A stretch of 64,000 nucleotides of DNA from Incurvaria masculella. Its lineage: Eukaryota; Arthropoda; Insecta; Lepidoptera; Incurvariidae. Below, in pieces: positions 48,571-64,000 of the stretch. A program made the position numbers and the translations under genes. Positions within the stretch are counted from its first letter, which is position 1, and each line of letters begins with the position of its first letter. The stretch spans positions 14,812,077 to 14,876,076 of the forward strand of contig OX335646.2 of assembly GCA_946894095.1 (NCBI GenBank), given 5' to 3'. A model generated the notes under the pieces. That model had not been told where the DNA came from and did no database searches. It saw only the letters and a program-made list of their open reading frames with translations.

Positions 48571-50810
48571 GAGTCTCACGCCTCTCGTTGCGGCCCTATT
48601 TCTACAACAGATCGTACTCGAAGACTTGTGGAAGCTAGCATGACCGTTTCTGCGACCACGCATCAAAGGGGCTGCCTCTGGAGCCACCCAAAGTCTCAAC
48701 ACATTTCATGGAGTTTCGGCGTTATTTCTCATTGTTTACGATACGAATATTTTTTTTTCTGACATAAAACACCCGTGTCCCATCGTAGAAACAGTTTATT
48801 TGGATGCAACATTACACAAGCTGTCTATAGAGGCCAAAAAACTTGATTTTTTATAGGGACCCTTTTTCGTAATTTAACTCTGAAATAAGCTTCCCTGAAT
48901 GTGCTGTACTGTTCTGTTTTCATTATAAGTCTACGTGAGATGTTTTCCATGTTTCACTGAACTTGTTATTGCCTCTTTTCCCTTTCAATATGCTTCAGAA
49001 ATTTCTTGAGGGAAAATTGTCTGGGGCAAGGAAATATCCAAATAAATCTGGATTTTGAGAATGAATTGGAAATTTTAAGGTTATGTTTGGTAAATAGTAT
49101 CCTTCTGATGCTTGTGATGGTCCTTTTAAAATGTTATTTCATGTCTTTGATCTAAAAATCTTTAAAGTAATGCAGAATATTCATATAAAAAAAAACTTTT
49201 CCCAATAATCCTCCGATTGCATTAACCATACTGATTTTTTGTGCTATTCTTGGTTTTTTAAAACCCGATTGTGATAATTATTTATCAGCTTAAATGGTTT
49301 TCAATTATTAAGTATATTATTGCTAAAAAAATAATCAACTTAAGACTACATTTAATGTTTAAAAAAAAATACGCTATGCGGGTTGCGAGAAATAATAAAT
49401 GCAGGAGATATCAAGGAAATTGTATGAGCATGTAGCAAAATAAGGACATTACCAAAAATTCATTGTATCGTGAAAATAATTATATTTTAATCATTTAATA
49501 ATATTTTTTCTGTTGGTTTTATATTTTGCTCGTTACACGTTTATGGTTGTTAGTTTTATTATTTTCCAGTTGAGAAGCATATACATATCAAAGAGTATCA
49601 GTTTTTTATTAAATAGTTTAGCCGGGTTACGATATACAGTAGAAATCGCATACAACGAACTTGAAGAGACTTATTGAAAATGTTTGTTGCATCCGATATT
49701 TCTTGTAACAGAAATTGTGTATGCTGGTGGTAAAAAAAAACTTCAATAATTGCATTTATAATATTTATTAGATTCTGCTTTTAATTAAGTTTTCATTGTG
49801 TTCTTAATATTGTAAATTAATTTAAAAAAAAAAACTTGTTTGTTATAATATTTTGATTAATTCAACTTTATTAGTATTTGATGGATTTTCGATACAAAAT
49901 CAAACATTGTTTGACAGAAGACTTGGATTGACCGCATGCAATACCTGAATGAACTTCGCCTCTTCATCCAATGAGAACACCTTCAGTTTTTAAAGAGTAA
50001 ATAATCAAAGAGATGACTGCTTTGTTGCTAAGCTATGCTGTATCGTGCCCGCACGCATTCCGTGTTTTCGCCTCGGTCTCCGCCATGTCGCCACAAGGTG
50101 CTTGGTCGGTCAGTCAGTGACATGGTTCTCGGGATTGTGTGTTTGTGCGGTGTGCGATGTAAATATTAATTGCAAAAGCCAAAACTTCGTAATAGGCGAT
50201 ACAATTGCGTTGTTTTGGTATGGAACCTAATCGCGACTGCACGATTTGGTCGCTATATAATAATAATAATATAATAATCGTTTGTTTAGGTACATAGTCC
50301 CATTTGTTACCGTATCGTACATTTAAATATAATTTATAAATTGATGAAATCCACATGAAAAATCGTATTGAAAATAAATTGTATGATATTATTAGCACAC
50401 TGAGCCACGCGTTCCAACAAGGCCCCTTTTATTTTTCTTAATATTGTGAAGAAGTCGTCTAGACCGTTTTCAGAGAACATTCCGGACGCACTACACCACC
50501 AGGGTTGGCTCAACATGCAGCGGAGTGCGTTGTTGTACTGTAAAGCAGCCAGATCAGATAGTTCGTAGCAACCCATTTCACAAAAGGAGTTTTCTACTAT
50601 ACATAATTTTAACTCCATAATATAATTATCTGATCATCTAAAATACTATTAATAAATAAAATTGATTACCCTATTTGGGATGAAATGTGGGTATTTTAAC
50701 ATTTTTTTTGTGTGCTCTTTAAATTTTGCTTACAATCCAAAATTATAACTTTTAAGGTTATAACTTTGAAAATTTACTCAAAAATAATGAAATGTTTACA
50801 GAAAGGGCGC

Positions 50811-62940
<12,130 letters not shown>

Positions 62941-64000
62941 GTGAGTTGGCCCACATCTACTGATGTTTGATGAATTACCTGGACAGCATCGCGTGTATGG
63001 AGGATTTTTTTATCCTATGGGGCTACAATAAATTTAGGTTGGTGAAATGCTTTATGCATTCTTGAATCTGGATTAAACCCAGGATTCATCCGGTATCAAG
63101 ATATGTGGGAATTATGTCTGCCGTTGCAAAACCTAGTTTACCCACTAAAGTACAGGGCTTATAAAAAGAGCTGCAGGGTTTTATTAATATGTCTTTAATT
63201 AAATTAATTAATGAATAAAAATTTATTAATATGTACAAGCACGAAAAAGTATATTTCTCTCACTATCGGTGTGCACCACCAAAGAACTAGATCACTCATA
63301 TCACTTCTAAGGAACACTCTCTTCTCAGCACTTATATCAGTAGTGCACGGTATTGCTTCCAAACAATGAATGACGGCTCTCATCGCTTAAGCACTATTTT
63401 TGTCTAGGTAGGTTTATAGAGTCAAATCAGCTGACCCAGAAACATCTCTTTCGAGAAGCTTCCGCCAGATAAAAAATTGGTTTGAGCAGAATGCAATCAT
63501 TAGTGTCACCCTTTTGCGATTAAAGCCTGGGGCGCCATCTTTTCATCGCTGTAGGTCTGTAGACAGCAGCAATTACGAGGAGTTGCACCACATTCCATCA
63601 TAGATGGATGACACACTCGTAACAATATTTTTTTAATTTGTTTTATTCCTGGATGTATTTGTTTGCTTTCCGGAAATGCCATCGTGAGGGGATTAACGTC
63701 ATTTGGTATTTCCTCCAGGAACACGGGAAGCAAGGGTGTTCCTTATTTTCAGTGATTCGTAGGGGGTTATGTCCCAGCATAAGTCTAAATGGGATACTAG
63801 ATAGTTTCTGGCCTTATACTGACAAGTCGTAACAATGATTCTTGTTAAAATTTAGTTTAACACCGTGAAGGTATTTTTCGGCCCGTAGGTATATTTTTTA
63901 CGATAATGTTTTGCCTGTTGCAATGAGGAATGAGGAATGAATAATTCCATATTATTTCTGGCTTAACCCTAGAGTATGTGTTTATTTATGTATACATGCT
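62941..64000 (+). other. CHD1 intron 16, incomplete
   Basis: It begins with a GTGAGT donor. No further exon is recognised before the window ends; the rest is AT-rich with nothing distinctive. Confidence 0.6.

Overview
The window looks like a piece of a moth or butterfly genome. It is AT-rich and holds intron-rich animal genes with GT-AG junctions. It also carries a divergent insect odorant receptor, a mag-type Ty3/gypsy retrotransposon with roughly 100-bp LTRs, and many dispersed repeats of the kind common in Lepidoptera. The order is inferred from this repertoire; no species can be named.

Layout. About 1.1-3.2 kb: minus-strand odorant receptor gene, 3' end off the window and with one in-frame stop in its first exon. 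3.2-22.8 kb: gene-poor, repeat-rich DNA with a deleted mariner transposase copy, an ~815-bp near-palindrome, several MITE-like elements and two adjacent 5S-rRNA-derived SINE-like units. 23.2-36.1 kb: ten-exon plus-strand gene for an MFSD12-like major facilitator transporter (494 aa), with a 4.7-kb mag-like element in intron 8 in sense orientation. 36.3-44.3 kb: an ~8-kb composite with terminal inverted repeats of at least 600 bp, a second nested inverted pair, and about seven tandem ~645-bp units between them. 44.8-47.6 kb: more MITE-like elements. 48.2-64 kb: plus-strand CHD1 chromatin remodeller gene; sixteen coding exons (1190 codons) are in the window and the gene runs off the right edge.

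The cellular genes are unrelated in function: odour detection, a predicted organelle-membrane transporter, and nucleosome remodelling. They show no operon-like arrangement. Both plus-strand gene models were built exon by exon, and the phases agree across every junction.

The least ordinary structure is the 36.3-44.3 kb composite. Its arms are built from diverged ~141-bp direct repeats carrying two conserved boxes. Its central units are individually self-complementary, and each begins with the head of a separate dispersed repeat family. It resembles a large foldback-type transposable element and could also be read as a long hairpin-RNA locus. Nothing in it looks like a protein-coding gene.
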